In this document: in pieces, positions 35,532 to 47,215 of the stretch
How the letters are laid out: each line of letters starts with the position of its first letter
Position numbering within the stretch: position 1 is the stretch's first letter
NCBI GenBank assembly: GCA_036924285.1
Contig: JAYKYS010000009.1
Span: 12,586,001 to 12,650,000, forward strand
Length of the DNA: 64,000 nt
Direction: 5' to 3'
Source of the DNA: Asterella californica
Lineage: Eukaryota > Streptophyta > Marchantiopsida > Marchantiales > Aytoniaceae
Translations under genes and position numbers: made by a program
Notes under the pieces: model-generated
The model's input: only the letters and a program-made list of their open reading frames with translations
Database searches by the model: none
What the model was told of the DNA's origin: nothing

Positions 35532-36922
35532 TGTGCACCTACCGCCTTGTTGCGTCAGCGGAAGCTCTTGCTCAGTAGGTCACGAAATTTACACCGTTAA
35601 CCCGCAAACACAATCACAAGTTAGTGTCCATGCACCACTTACCTTATCTCAGTTTGGTCCGGACCGGAGCCGGACCGTCTCTTTATTCATCAAGCTCAGC
35701 AGTTCCTAAGTCCCGACCTAGACCCACCTAGGTTGGTCTCAAAACATGAGCAAGTCACAAGATGACTTGGGACGGACTTCCCATAAAGTCCAGGGTCCTA
35801 AACGTTGCCTCTAGAACATCTGGTGGCCCAACCGCCCGTGATGTCCGTCTAGGTCTAGGCTCCCGAACGGTGGTCTAACCCACCGACTCGTTCTCTAGTC
35901 TTGCCCTAGCCCTTACATCGTCCCTAAGTCCAGACGTCCAAGTCTGGATTGGAACGTGTTTTGGAACCGGCCCAGCCATCACCTCATGCCCCTAGAGTCT
36001 GTCCGCCGAACCCTGAGGTCGGGTGACTCATCCTGGTCCACCCAAGCATCGAGCCCCCCTCATATATACTTCTGGGGATCGCGGCCCCGTCCTCCTCTTT
36101 AGTCCTTGAAAATTATACCACAACCCGATCATGGTTCAATCATAACTTCCAGCTCGGAGGTCAGATCGGGGAGTGTTATATATCACTGGACAGCTCTCGA
36201 CGAGACCTTTCCAATGATATCTCATTCGCCTCGAAATCTTACGTGGAGCTCCATCCACGACTTAAAACGTCCCTGGAGCTCCAACACTTAGTCATTTTTT
36301 CGGAAACTTGTGGTCCATACCCAGACTCGAACCCTGTGGTTTGGACCAGTGTCCGAACCACGGTCCGTCTGCGTCTCAGACCCACGTCTCAGACCTATAT
36401 CTCAGACTCATGTTTCGGTCCGTTTCTAAACTCGCCCCCTTAGGTCAGCGTTTGTCCGGGGTCCTCTTGGGCTAGGCCCTTATGTCCTATCCCAAGGTTC
36501 CAACCTTGGTTCAGAGAACCACTTAGGGTTCATCTAATCTCAACTTCTCGGTCATGTCGTTAAGTCTTACTCGCAGCATTCACAACTTAAACGCAAGTCC
36601 GCTAGAGTTCTGTTGTTTGCATCTGCGCCCGATCTTGAGAATGAGGGTCACGACATGTACTCATTCCACCATACCAACAAGCACTAAACAATCACTAAAG
36701 TCGAGCTAAATCCACTATGTACTCGCAAAGACTCCAGATTGCACTCACAAAGACTATCCATCATAGCTAGGAGCTTGAAGGCTCAACTTGAAGAACTAAG
36801 GCCTCCAAGTCTACGAAGTATACCCCTAGTGAGCTCTCCCACCAACTCGCCCTAACGGCCTTACCGGGATTCGCCACTCCGCACTCGTTCAACCTAGCCG
36901 AGTTGCCCAAACCGACGTGACA
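35532..36922 (-). repeat. Proposed chromovirus LTR, about 1.39 kb
   Basis: On the minus strand the segment starts TGTCACGTCGG at 36922 and ends GCACA at 35532, next to the primer site, giving the usual TG..CA borders. A TATATA box lies near 36060-36070. No second copy is seen in the window, so the outer border is inferred from the TGTCACGTC start alone. The sequence TCACT directly outside could be the target site duplication. Confidence 0.6.
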
Positions 36923-38160
36923 TCACTCACGAGAGTACATAAAACACATCTTGTACAAATTGTATAAACTATGCAACTAGCATATGAGGATTGCCTTATT
37001 TTCTATCACATTTTCTTATGGGAGTATGAGTATATAATTAAGAACTTATTTTCATCTACAAGAGGAGAGTCTGAACCAACAAGCATGTTGACAGCCCATA
37101 TGCTTGTAGTGGCGGCGGTGTGAGTTCGAGGCTCTTGTCTCTATATAGGTCATAGTTACAATACATCAAACTTCACATCAAAAACTGTTGACTAAAATAG
37201 AGTTGGATGGGATGGTTGTTTACGGATAGAGTTCTCTACTACGGATCTATGGCCGAGGTCATAGTTATTACCTACATCAAGCTTCACATGAAAAACTGAG
37301 TTGAATGGGGTGGTTTTTTACAGTCAGATTTCATTATTGCACATGAAAAATGGAGTTGGATGAGTGGTTCGTTACGAACGGAGTTCGCTGTTACATATCT
37401 ATGACCGGGATCATAGTTACTGATTACATCAAACTTCACATGAAAAACTGTTAGCTAATACAGAATCTGGATCATAAGGTCATAGTTATTGGTTACATCA
37501 AGCTTCACATGAAAAAATATTAGCTACTATGGATCGAGATCATACTACGTCAGATCGTTTTACCACTTTAGTTATGTTTTACCACTGACTGAAATGGTAA
37601 AACAGAATTGATAGTTCCTAATGATACGGTATTTTCTGATCTTCAATTATCTTAATAAATTAATTAACCACCTAAAATATTTTATCCTTATGACTGAGTT
37701 CTGCAATCATCCGACTGATTTATGATAAAGCTTGGATTATCATCTAAGCATTTTCCTGCTGTTACTTTCTAATGATTCAGACAAGGTATTTCCACCTACT
37801 AGCGCTTTAGATTAAATACACACAACTTTAATCCTTCCATAAATCCTTATTTTAACATAGATATGAATCTACTACACATTGCTATATCATTGAGATAAGT
37901 TCTAAGGCTTACAAGTATGGTTTTCTTTATGGTTGTTTTAATTATCATTGTGGGTTTGATGGTGCCTATATGTTGTATAAATAGCAACATGTTATCATTT
38001 AAATTAGACCGACGTCTCGACTCTCACCCTCGAACCATACACCTCATATCGTGAAAATCAGCGCAATAGTTCGATCATGTTTACGTTAGATATCTCCAAT
38101 CAACGAGAGACAGACCTTCCACAGATCTGAACAACCCAAGCAGGTGGGTGTTACTTAAGT
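36923..38160. repeat. Spacer between the two chromovirus parts, with imperfect tandem repeats
   Basis: At 37149, 37259, 37410 and 37479 similar blocks recur (TCATAGTTA..ACATCAA.CTTCACATGAAAAA), spaced roughly 70-150 bp with variable filler. The rest is AT-rich with no gene. If the inversion model is right, this is former flank that was carried inside the inverted block. Confidence 0.6.
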
Positions 38161-38164
38161 CATG

Positions 38165-39486
38165 TGACCCTTTGGTCGGGTTTATGTGGGACAAGGAAAA
38201 CTTATGACCAAGTTGTTAAAAGAATGTCACGATGCGTCCTTATCAGACCATAAAGGAGAAAAGTCTACTTTAGTAGTGATAGCTAAAAAGTTTTATTGGC
38301 TCCACATGTAAGACGATGTTGCCCACTTTGTGAAAACATGTGTAACATGTCAAGCGAACCGCGTTTCTTATGAGAAGAAACAGCCAGACCTTGGGAAAGT
38401 ATTAGCATAGACTTCATTACCTCTCTGCCTGACTCGAATGGATACAACGCGATATTTGTGATAGTTGATCAATTTAGTAAACTAGCGAAGTTTGCTCCGA
38501 CCTTGGATACTGCAACAACGTTCATGACTTCTCGGTTGTTCCTAGATACTTGGTGGCGTTCATATGGGTTACCTCAGAGTATTATTTCAGATAGAGACTC
38601 TAAGTTCACAAGTGTCTTTTGGAAACACTTGTTCCAAAAATTGGAGACTAAGTTAAAATTTAGTACCGCCTTTCATCCGGAAACAGATGGGCAAACGGAA
38701 CGAGTTAACTCGGTTCTGAATCAATACTTGAGGAATTATGTGAGCGCGGACCAAAGTGATTGCGCGGAGTGGCTCAGTCTTGCGGAGTATTGCTACAATT
38801 CCACGAAGCATTCAGCAACCGGCGAATCATCTTTCTTGCTGGCTTACGGACGTGAGTCAGAAGGGCCTCTTGACTTGACTCTTGCAGGGAGTTCTACATC
38901 GGCACGACCAAGAACACGGCAAACATCAGCTGAAGAGTTGGTGGCGGCAATGCAGCGGTGCGAGGAGCAAGTAAAGAAGAACCTCGAGAAGACACAGCAA
39001 CGATACACGAAGCAGGTAAACAAGCATCATCGGCAAGTGAAGTTTCAAGTGGGCGAAGAAGTATGGTTAAGTATGAAAAACTTCACACTTCTGAAGGAAA
39101 TATCGGTAAAGTTTTCATCGAAGTTCGCGGGACCTTTTGTCATTGTCAAAAATCCGCACGAAGATGTCTATACATTAGACCTTCCTCGCGAGTGGCAGTT
39201 GCATCCGACTTTCCATGTTTCTTTATTAAAGAAATACTTCAAGGACGATTTGCGACTGGAGCGCAAGCAGGTACTCAAGCCTCAACCTGAAGTCGTGCAA
39301 GGCGAAGCAGAATATGAGGTAGAGATCATTTTGCGATCTCGGCGTAAGTCTAACCAGATGGAATACTTGGTCAAATGGCGTGGCTAGCATTTGAAGGAAG
39401 CAACTTGGGTGCCAGAGGAGGAGCTAACACATGCAAGTGAAGTATTAGACCTCTTCAAACGACGACAAGGACAACAAAGGCGTTAG
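38165..39486 (+). pseudogene. Integrase and chromodomain of the chromovirus, on the opposite strand
   Basis: The zinc-binding part (LLKECHDASLSDHKGEKS... TCVTCQAN) carries a TAA at 38.31 kb. After a deletion and frame change it joins PWESISIDFITSLPDSNGYN. The core keeps the catalytic triad: Asp in SIDFIT, Asp in IISDRDSKF and Glu after it in FHPETDGQTERVN. The GPY/F-like region (FAGPFVIVKN, LHPTFHVSLLKKYF) is followed by a chromodomain (YEVEIILRSRRKSNQMEYLV, KWRG, stop, HLKEATWVPEEEL). The TAG at 39385-39387 replaces the expected aromatic residue. The chromodomain places the element among chromoviruses, which target heterochromatin. Confidence 0.92.
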
Positions 39487-39489
39487 CAA

Positions 39490-42020
39490 GATGAGGACAT
39501 CTCCTTCCAGCGAAGAGTAAAGGAACGTCGAATCATACGAGTAGCAACTTGAGGCGATTTGGACACTAACATGTAGCACTCATCGTTTACTGTCTTCAAT
39601 TCACTTTGAACTTCACCGTCTGTCATATCCTCATCAGCCTCTTTCACCTCCTTCATTGAGACATTCTAGGATACCTTCATCAGTCTCTCACTTCCTTCAT
39701 CGAGACATTCTGAATTGACAATGACGTATTATAAGACATAAGTGCATCAAATACCTAGGTGCATCAAATACTTGCCGTTCTTTCGTTGTTGAAATCCACG
39801 ACACTCAGACCAACCACCCTCCTCTCTCCTATGATCAAAGATCAATTTCTGTTTCGAGATTGTGAAAAAGAAGAAAATATCTGCAGTAATGTTCATGAAA
39901 TACTTTCTAGCATGATTTTGAACTCTGAACCTTGACAGCTTATCAAACTCTATATCCACTCTAGAGTTTAAACTCTAAATCTTGACAGCTTATCAAACTC
40001 TATACCCACTAAAGAACTGTCTTAACTTATCAAACTCTATATCCACTTGAGAATTGTTGACCAAGGTCACTTTGAACCTCCACTCTCTATAATTTATATT
40101 TGGCACAACCTCACAAACATGAGCGCGATCAATCAAACGCTTCACTTTTGGATAGTGCTGCTAAGATCTTCTTGTGTTTACAGACATAAACAATCACAAG
40201 TCACAAATCCACTTGTGTTTGATGCAAAATAGCTACATTACACTTCAACCAATATGCGCCAAACTCATCTTTCAAATTTGACGCTCATCTTTCGAATGTA
40301 AATACTCATACTGTAGTAAAGTGTGCATTCTGCTTGCTCAACAGTTACGGCTGCAATTCACGTCTCCGACTTACCTTGACCTCTGGAGACTTACCTCGAC
40401 CTCGCTCGATCTCATTCTTGGAATCAACTCTCTTTCACTGATTGTGAACTGTACCCCACGACCTCTCTTCGCATCTCATATCACTCGCTTGAATCTCATA
40501 TCGTCAGTCAACATACATTCCTTTTAACGCACTCAGAGACAGTTCCATATCATACTGCACTCTGAGACGATTTCATGTCAGACTGATACGTCCTACTGGC
40601 AATCAAGGACTATTTGTAACTGATAAGGGGCCTTGTCAAAATCATCTTATCGCGCGAGGACTGGACAAGCAAATCTTATTGCGCACAGGGCTGTCAAGTA
40701 AATCACTAGCTATTATTGTTCAGTGTTTTTGGGAATAACCGGAAGAGCATGGAATTCAATATCGAATTGTGCCTGAGATTCACTTGTGTAGAAAGTACTG
40801 CAAGTATCGCACTTGCAAAGTGTTGCACGGCAAGATACTGTGAGTACACCAAATAACCCTCGGATATAACCAGGAGCAAAGGGATTACGAACTCAAAAAA
40901 GATTAAAACATGGTTAATCTTAAGACCTACATAGAAAGTGGAACAGGTAGAAAGTGGAACATGAACATTCTATATTGTCGGTTTGCTGACCCACTCCTCG
41001 GAGAAAGACTGGAGCTGCTTCTCAGCATCCATGCCACCTGCACTAGCCCTCAGGTTGGCTGCAGGTACAGAAATTCTAGCGAAAGGAAGCCGCGTTGCTG
41101 CCTGATCCAAAAAGCTTGCAATCTCACTATCCAACGGAAGTTCACAGTAACAATTAAAAATATGATTAAAACCTCACTTTCTGCCCCGATGTTGTCTACT
41201 CATTACTGCTAACTTGGGAAACTCCCTCCTTTATCCCATTCCCTGCTTAAATGCTCCTGAAAGCTCTTGAATTGGATCCCAAAGGTTTGAAGCATAGTTC
41301 GCTTAGGTTTTTCGGTTCTATCAGCTAAAAACCGGAACTAGTTGTAAACCGGGTGGTTTCCGAGTATCTTTGTCGGTGATAACCGTTTTTGTGGCTCGCT
41401 TTTCAGCTGAAACTTACTTTTTACTTCTTACACCGGTTATTTTTCTGAACGACGCAATACAAGCTTTGTCGAAAATCTGGATGTATCTTCTTACAATAAG
41501 TTAAAAGTCGATAGTCGCACAGTTTCGCCTGGCTCAAAATATCTCATCCTCCAACATAAAGTCTACACGCAAACCAGTGGATTCTAACTTCTAAGTACCG
41601 TAAGTACCTCCAAACCGTAAGTAGCTCCAACCCTCTTGTCCTGGTGTCTTCATCTCATCTAAGAACTTCACTATGCATTTGAAGCTTCCATCTAGCAGGG
41701 CTGTCATCGAAAGTGCTCCTACAACCTGCTTTGGCATGCTTCTTGCTGACGGAGTAAAGTGGAAAAGAATCCAGAATTGCTTGGAGCCGAGTACACAACG
41801 CCCAACATCTTCCAGCTCGGCTGTGTACTCAGCTCCAATCAATACTGGACTCTTTTCCAGAACTCGATGCAGTACTGAATAGATTGAACCGGGAGCGGGA
41901 TTTGAATCCAAAAAGCTCCTCTCCATTAGAGTCTCCCGGTACTAACCTACAGCTACTGTAAAACAATCTCTGTCTATAAGAAACTAGTACAAAAGCAAGA
42001 AAAGATAAAATCTACAAACA
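39490..42020. other. Region without a recognised gene, with a small triplicated unit
   Basis: The unit CTTGACAGCTTATCAAACTC (continuing TATATCCACT) occurs at 39931 and 39981, and a shortened copy lies at 40021. A 111-codon minus frame at 41926-41591 begins just inside a tRNA-like fragment, but has no domain I recognise. I see no chromovirus 3' LTR after the chromodomain. Confidence 0.4.
39931..40046. repeat. Three imperfect copies of a 30-bp unit
   Basis: Copies start at 39931, 39981 and 40021 and share TATCAAACTCTATA-CCACT. The first two are nearly identical, with a 20-bp spacer. Confidence 0.85.
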
Positions 42021-43595
42021 ATCAGGATAAAGACAAATGTACGTCAGGGTTAGAGATCAAGTAACGAAACTCCTTCGATCGTTTCCAAACATCAATAGCA
42101 TCACAGAGAATACCGTCTAGCTCTAGATTCGAAACTGACACAACAGGACTTTCTAGATTCAACCGTAAGAGTGCATCAAGATGCATTGAAGACAAGTGGC
42201 TGCGATACTTACTCTTGATCAAGTTCTGAAATGAAAATGCATGCTCACACTGAGCAGTGCTCACGCACTGCACTCTCGCAATGCAAACAAGAGTTAGAAG
42301 GTTAGGGTACTTCACCTTTAAACTCTCTAACAGTTCAATCATCGCACATAACTCAACAAATGAAAGATCTCGAAACTCAGTAACATCATGTGTCTTGAAC
42401 AAAATGAACTTGCTTTGCAATGCTGCTGAAGACATAATAGAACCCTTCGATATCCATGAAGGTACTTTATCTGACCAAAGTGTTGAGACAGCCGATCTAG
42501 CTCCTTGATGTCCCAGTTTTTCAAAGCAACCATTTGCTTTGGTATTTGGGACAGAGACAAGATCTTCAGCGTCCCAATCAGATCATTGTCCATGAAACGT
42601 TCTTCCAGTGAAGTACAAATGGCTTCTGCGGACGCTTTTTGGAAAGATACTGCATCTTCTAGATCAGTTCCTAGTCTACAATGCTGCTTTCACAAGAATG
42701 GAAAAACTACCTCTGATTTCTGATGCAGACGTTTCATGAAACCTCCTTCAGGTCCATAATTAAGTAGAACATGATACCCATGTCATTGTTTTGCAGAAAT
42801 GTGTTTAGATCCATGTAAGTCATCCTAATCGAAGCAATCTCTATAGCTACAATACCTCCGATGTCTGAGACATCCACCACTCTTAGTTGAAAGACGAGAC
42901 TCAACTGCGCAAGAGAACTCAAGATATCACCCAAAAAGTAAAGACAGTAAATCAGTTTGAAACTCCTCAACTTACCATACACACTCTGTGCAACCCCGTG
43001 ATCCTCTGAAGGTGGAACATCACGAAAATAAGTAAGTACTGACTCTAATGAGTCACAAAGTGTGGAGATAGCTTGTGCTCGACTGAGCCATAAAATTTTT
43101 ATGTACCTCTTCAGTAAACGACACGCATCGTCCAACTCTCTCTGCAAAGCACCAAATTGCTCTCGACGTTTGGATGAACGCTTGAAGTCACTAGAGCAGG
43201 TGTTTATCAAATTGTCAATCTCATCAGAGATCTGTGCACAAGCAGAGTGCTTGGAGGCTGAGAGAACTGCTAAGTTTGTCCTATGTGCACTACACTTACA
43301 AGAAACAAGTAAACGGATTTATATTACTTTTCAGTCGAGCAGCAACTCCAGTTTGCTTCCTTGTCATAACAGAGGCACCGTCTGATCCAAACCCAATGAA
43401 CCGCTCATGATGCATCCCCCATACATTCAGTAAAGCAATTAGTTGCTCAGAAATAGCCTCTGCACCCTTCTCTTCGACTCGTACAAGTCCCAAAAAGCTT
43501 ACATGAACAGAACCGTTCTCCACAAACATAGCAAAAGCTACAAGAGCGGAAGTTACAGTCGACTCATCAACCATAATCCCAAAAAAAATGGACTA

Positions 43596-45420
43596 GCACG
43601 TTGTCGTGATGTGTATCATTTTACATTGTAAATAATTCACCTCTCTGTCAAGCGTTAGTCTCTCTGAGTGAAAGTAGGACCTCAGAGAAGTCGACACTGG
43701 AGGATGTTATATATTTTTGAGTCTTAGTAGGTTGATTAGCATGTAGATGGACTTAAGCTCATGGGTTGTAATTACGTGTCGCCCATGCATGCTTCCTAGC
43801 GAGGTTAGGTTATCTTTCGAGATTACGCGTCGTTTTACATGTCTTCGTATGTAGTTTAGGGTCTATACTGGCACTTTAGGGGCTTGACGTGGAAGCCTAT
43901 GTGCAAAATCAAGTCACCACGTGGTTTGGGACACAAAAGGACAGGGGAGTGAAGCTATGAACTCCCATTGGTCCAATTTTGTCTTTATGTACTACTAAAC
44001 TTAGTAGTAGAGGTCTTAAGAGGAGTTCGAGCATTTGGTGAGGGGACTTCGAAATCTGAGAGTACAGGGAGATAGGGTTCGTCGTGCCAAGCACTGTCAG
44101 CGAAATTTTTGATCGATTTGGAAGGAGTTATGGCTGATTGAAGTTCGAAGTGTCAGAATTGCAGCACTTCTGTTGATTTTGGGGTTTTCGGTGTCAATCG
44201 CAGTAGATTTGAGAAAATCTCTTCAAACCTTCGTGGTCACGTTCACTGTCAGTAGGGCTACGACTGTCCCCAAATTTTCATGTCGATTGAGTGACTGAGT
44301 AATTCGAGGCGACCGCTGAAGCAGAGGGGGTCCGAAAAGCTCTCAATCTGGAACAGCAACTTTGGAGAGCGAGATCAGGAGTTCTGTCACTTATAGTTTA
44401 TGAGAGCTAGATGGTACTCCTTTGAAACTATCTGTGGCCGGCAAGCGAGTGAAGTTGTTCAAACAACGTGGAGGATCAGTAGATTTGTTCAGTTTTGTAG
44501 AGTCTGAGCAGAGGATGCCAAGGGACGAAGACGACTCGGCTACTGAAGAGGCTGAGGCGGAGGAGAGTGAGGATGACGAAGAACAAACAGAAAATTTTTT
44601 GATCGATTTGGAGCAATAAAGAAGGAGTTATGGCTGATTGAAGTTCGATTTGTGCCAAAATTGCAGCACTTCTGTTGATTTTGGGATTTTCGATGTCAAT
44701 CGCAGTAGATTTGAGAAAATCGCTTCAAACCTTCGTGGTCACGTTCACTGTCAGTAGGGCTACGACTGTCCCCAAATTTTCATGTAGATTGAGTGACTGA
44801 GTAATTCGAGGCGACCGCTGAAGCAGAGGGGGTCCGAAAAGCTCTCAATCTGGAACAGCAACTTTGGAGAGCGAGATCAGGAGTTCTGTGTACAATCAAG
44901 AGATCCAACTTCACAGGAGTGTTCAGCAAGCTGTGTACTGCAAATCCTGTAAGAATCTTTGAAAGTGATCGAGCCAAATCTCTGTTCTAGGTCGAAATAG
45001 CTGTCTGGGCACCAGAAATTACTGTAATTTCTCTGCTCAGAACATTTCTGCTCATATCTCGACACTCTGATCTGATCTAAAGCTGAAACTTCGTATGTAT
45101 GGTCAGTAGGGCCTCATTACATGTAGGAGGAGTTCTGAAGTCTGAACCATCGTATGTTTCTGATTCTAGACTGATAAAGTTCGTTGTCTGACCTTATTAC
45201 TGCTAGTCTGACCTGATTTTCGCTTCCTGAACATACTCGAGGGTCCATTCGACCTGAAGTGAGTGTTTATAGTGTTCCCTTTTGATCTGAAGCCTATCTC
45301 TGTAGTAAGCAACCATAGCCTGAAGACCAACGCTTCTCTGAGTAGACTGAACACAGCCTTCAAGCTCATATCACAGCCAGAAGGTTCCGCCCTTCTCAGG
45401 AAAACTCTCAACACGACATC
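43596..45420. mobile_element. About 1.8 kb insertion in the hAT transposase, with long direct repeats
   Basis: The hAT reading stops matching after ..RARAAP (45421) and resumes at FFGIMVDES (about 43590), so the DNA between is foreign. Inside it, 44105-44387 and 44591-44889 are near-identical direct repeats of 283 and 299 bp, offset by about 500 bp; a small indel sits near 44.61 kb. A 65-codon acidic frame (44422-44619) lies between them. This could be a small terminal-repeat retrotransposon (TRIM-like), or an insertion that later duplicated internally. No target site duplication was confirmed. Confidence 0.5.
44105..44889. repeat. Direct repeat pair (283/299 bp) flanking a 200-bp core
   Basis: Copy one is 44105-44387 and copy two 44591-44889. 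They share GGAGTTATGGCTGATTGAAG at 44124 and 44624, and GAGATCAGGAGTTCTGT at their ends. Differences are few: a 10-bp indel and scattered substitutions. The high identity implies recent duplication relative to the decayed hAT around it. Confidence 0.9.
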
Positions 45421-46439
45421 TGGTGCTGCACGTGCCCTTCGTAAACAACGTTCTTGGATGCAGTCGCTGATATGCATTAGCATCTGACTACAAGCTTTAA
45501 TTGACTGATAAAGCTTGTCTGTAAGCTCACAACCAGATGCTCGAAGCACTGCACATAGCTTCAGAAACTTGCTAAATGTAAGATTTTCTCTTCTCACCCA
45601 ATAGGCTGCACGAAACATCATTAACAACACAATGTCTACATGTAGACGTTGAGACTTCATCGCAATGACCATGTCCTTCTGACATGAAACTTTAGCATAA
45701 AACCGCATCTGGTGCTCTTTCGATCGAGCATGCTCCACTACCGAAGAAAGTTTGATGTTAGTACCATCTTGAACAGCAAAAGTTTCCTTCGACCCCATCT
45801 CCTGACATACTAAACAGTATATCCGACGAGTAACTCCATCAAACTTAGCCCATTCAAACTGCACCTTCTAGTGCTCTTTCCAAGCTGCAGAAGTCTCTTC
45901 AAGTGTTTTATTCTAACCTTCTGCGACTCTTCCGATGGAAAAGAATCAGACGTGCTCTCAGAGACTCTACTGCTAGAAATGAACATGGAAAGAGAGATAG
46001 TATCACCTGGATCGACTCCATCGTTGTTCTTCCGAATGCTGTAATTCTCTAAGGTACGTTGTTTCTTCAATGACTGCACACCTTTATCTCGTGACGAACT
46101 CGAAGCATGCTTACCGATTCTTATCATTGGCCTTGATCCTGTTGCGACATCGGAAGGATTGGAATCCAACAACACTGGATTACCTTCTGAACCTAATCCG
46201 AGTTCAGAAGCTCCAAGCACCGTAGTATCTGCAACAACTACCTTTTCATGTACATTTACAACATTCGCTGCCATTACTTCTTTCATGAGTACCGCTATAA
46301 TTGGATCGTTGGAGAATTCCAAGTCCGCTTTCATTCAGTCTCACCGTCTCCCACGATGGACAAACACTATGAAAATCGTAAGCGAGATAGAGACAGATGC
46401 AGCAATAACATACAAGAAGAAGCACGGAAGTACTAAGTA

Positions 46440-47215
46440 GCCCAAAAGAGAGCACAGATTTACGGAAGCGACAGAATTGACAGTTATAGAACCGAGGATT
46501 AGCGAGCACGGATGCACAAAAGTAGTCCAAAAGAGAGCACGGATTCACGGAAGCGATAGAACTTACAGTCTACAAGCGAGGCTTAGCGAGCACGGAATAG
46601 CACAGATTTGCAGAAATCCAAGAAGGTGAGAAGGCGAGCACGGAAGCGAGCCTTAGCGAACACCAATGGAATCCAAGAAACTACAAAGCGAGCACGGAAT
46701 AGCCCCAAAAGAGAGCACGGATTCACGAAAACGATAGAACTTACAGTCTTAGAAGCGAGGCTTCGCGAGCACAGAATAGCACGGATTCACGGAAATTCAA
46801 GAAGGTGAGAAGGCGAGCACCAATGGAATCCAAGAAACTACAAAGCGAACACGGAATAGCCCAAAAGAGAGCACGGATTCACGGAAGCGATAAAACTTAC
46901 AGTCTTAGAAGCGAGGCTTCGCGAGCACAGAATAACACGGATTCACGGAAATCCAAGAAGGTGAGAAGACGAGCACGGAAGCGAGCTTTAGCCAGCACCA
47001 ATGGAATCCAAGAAACTACAAAGCGAGCACGGAATAGCACGGATGCGACCGCGGAATAGCACGAATTCACGAGAATCCAAGAAGGTGCGAACTGCGAAGA
47101 CGAATGAAATCCAAGAACTTGGCAAGAAGGCACAAAGCGAGCACGGAATAGGACAGAAGCGAGCACGGAAGCGATTATCGACTGAAGACTTGAAGCGAGC
47201 ACGATTCACCGTTCA
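46440..47215. repeat. GAGCACGGA-rich minisatellite next to the hAT 5' end
   Basis: The word GAGCACGGA recurs many times, embedded in higher-order units. ACTTACAGTC marks units at 46561, 46739 and 46895, and a diverged one lies near 46473, so periods vary from about 88 to 178 bp. Other shared words are GGATTCACGGAA and ATGGAATCCAAGAAACTACA. It lies just upstream of the hAT coding frame, the usual place of hAT subterminal repeats. The chance reading frames here are only translated repeats. Confidence 0.85.

Larger units (their letters stand above)
32155..36922 (-). mobile_element. Chromovirus (Ty3/gypsy) 5' portion: LTR, PBS, gag, protease, RT, RNase H
   Basis: Read on the minus strand from 36922 down, the order is a probable LTR, the primer binding site, gag, CCHC knuckle, aspartic protease, reverse transcriptase and RNase H. 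It ends at about 32155, where integrase should follow. Integrase and chromodomain of a matching element lie on the opposite strand at 38.16-39.49 kb. The polyprotein has several stops and frameshifts, so it is inactive. See the separate entries for each part. Confidence 0.92.
42022..46334 (-). pseudogene. hAT-family transposase with N-terminal TTF-type zinc finger, interrupted
   Basis: Read on the minus strand, pieces follow the order of ZNF862/KIAA1586-like hAT transposases. 46334-45880 is a Ser-rich leader. 45864-45640 is the TTF zinc finger (WAKFDGVTRRIYCLVCQ... SSVVEHARSKEHQMRF). 45640-45421 continues to RCLRRARAAP. After a 1.8 kb interruption, 43590-43296 gives GIMVDESTVTSALVAFAMF and HERFIGFGSDGASVMTRKQ. 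43300-42734 gives CSAHRTNLAVLSASK and RRREQF-like helices. 42593-42339 and 42435-42022 end in QCEHAFSFQNLIKSKYRSHL, the hAT dimerisation domain. Frameshifts separate most pieces, so it cannot make active transposase. Confidence 0.88.

Noticed and set aside
39540..41000. Search for the missing chromovirus 3' LTR after the chromodomain
   Set aside because: I found no match by eye to either end of the proposed LTR (TGTCACGTC or GGTGCACA), so no 3' LTR is called.
41878..41945. tRNA-like sequence with pairing ends (ACCGGGAG / CTCCCGGT on the minus strand) and a TTCAAAT T-loop-like word
   Set aside because: The span is only about 53 nt, with no room for D and anticodon arms, so it cannot fold as a tRNA. 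At most it is a tRNA-derived fragment.
46600..47210. Long open frames on both strands in the GAGCACGGA array
   Set aside because: They are translations of a tandem repeat whose units happen to lack stops; start codons and composition do not support a gene.
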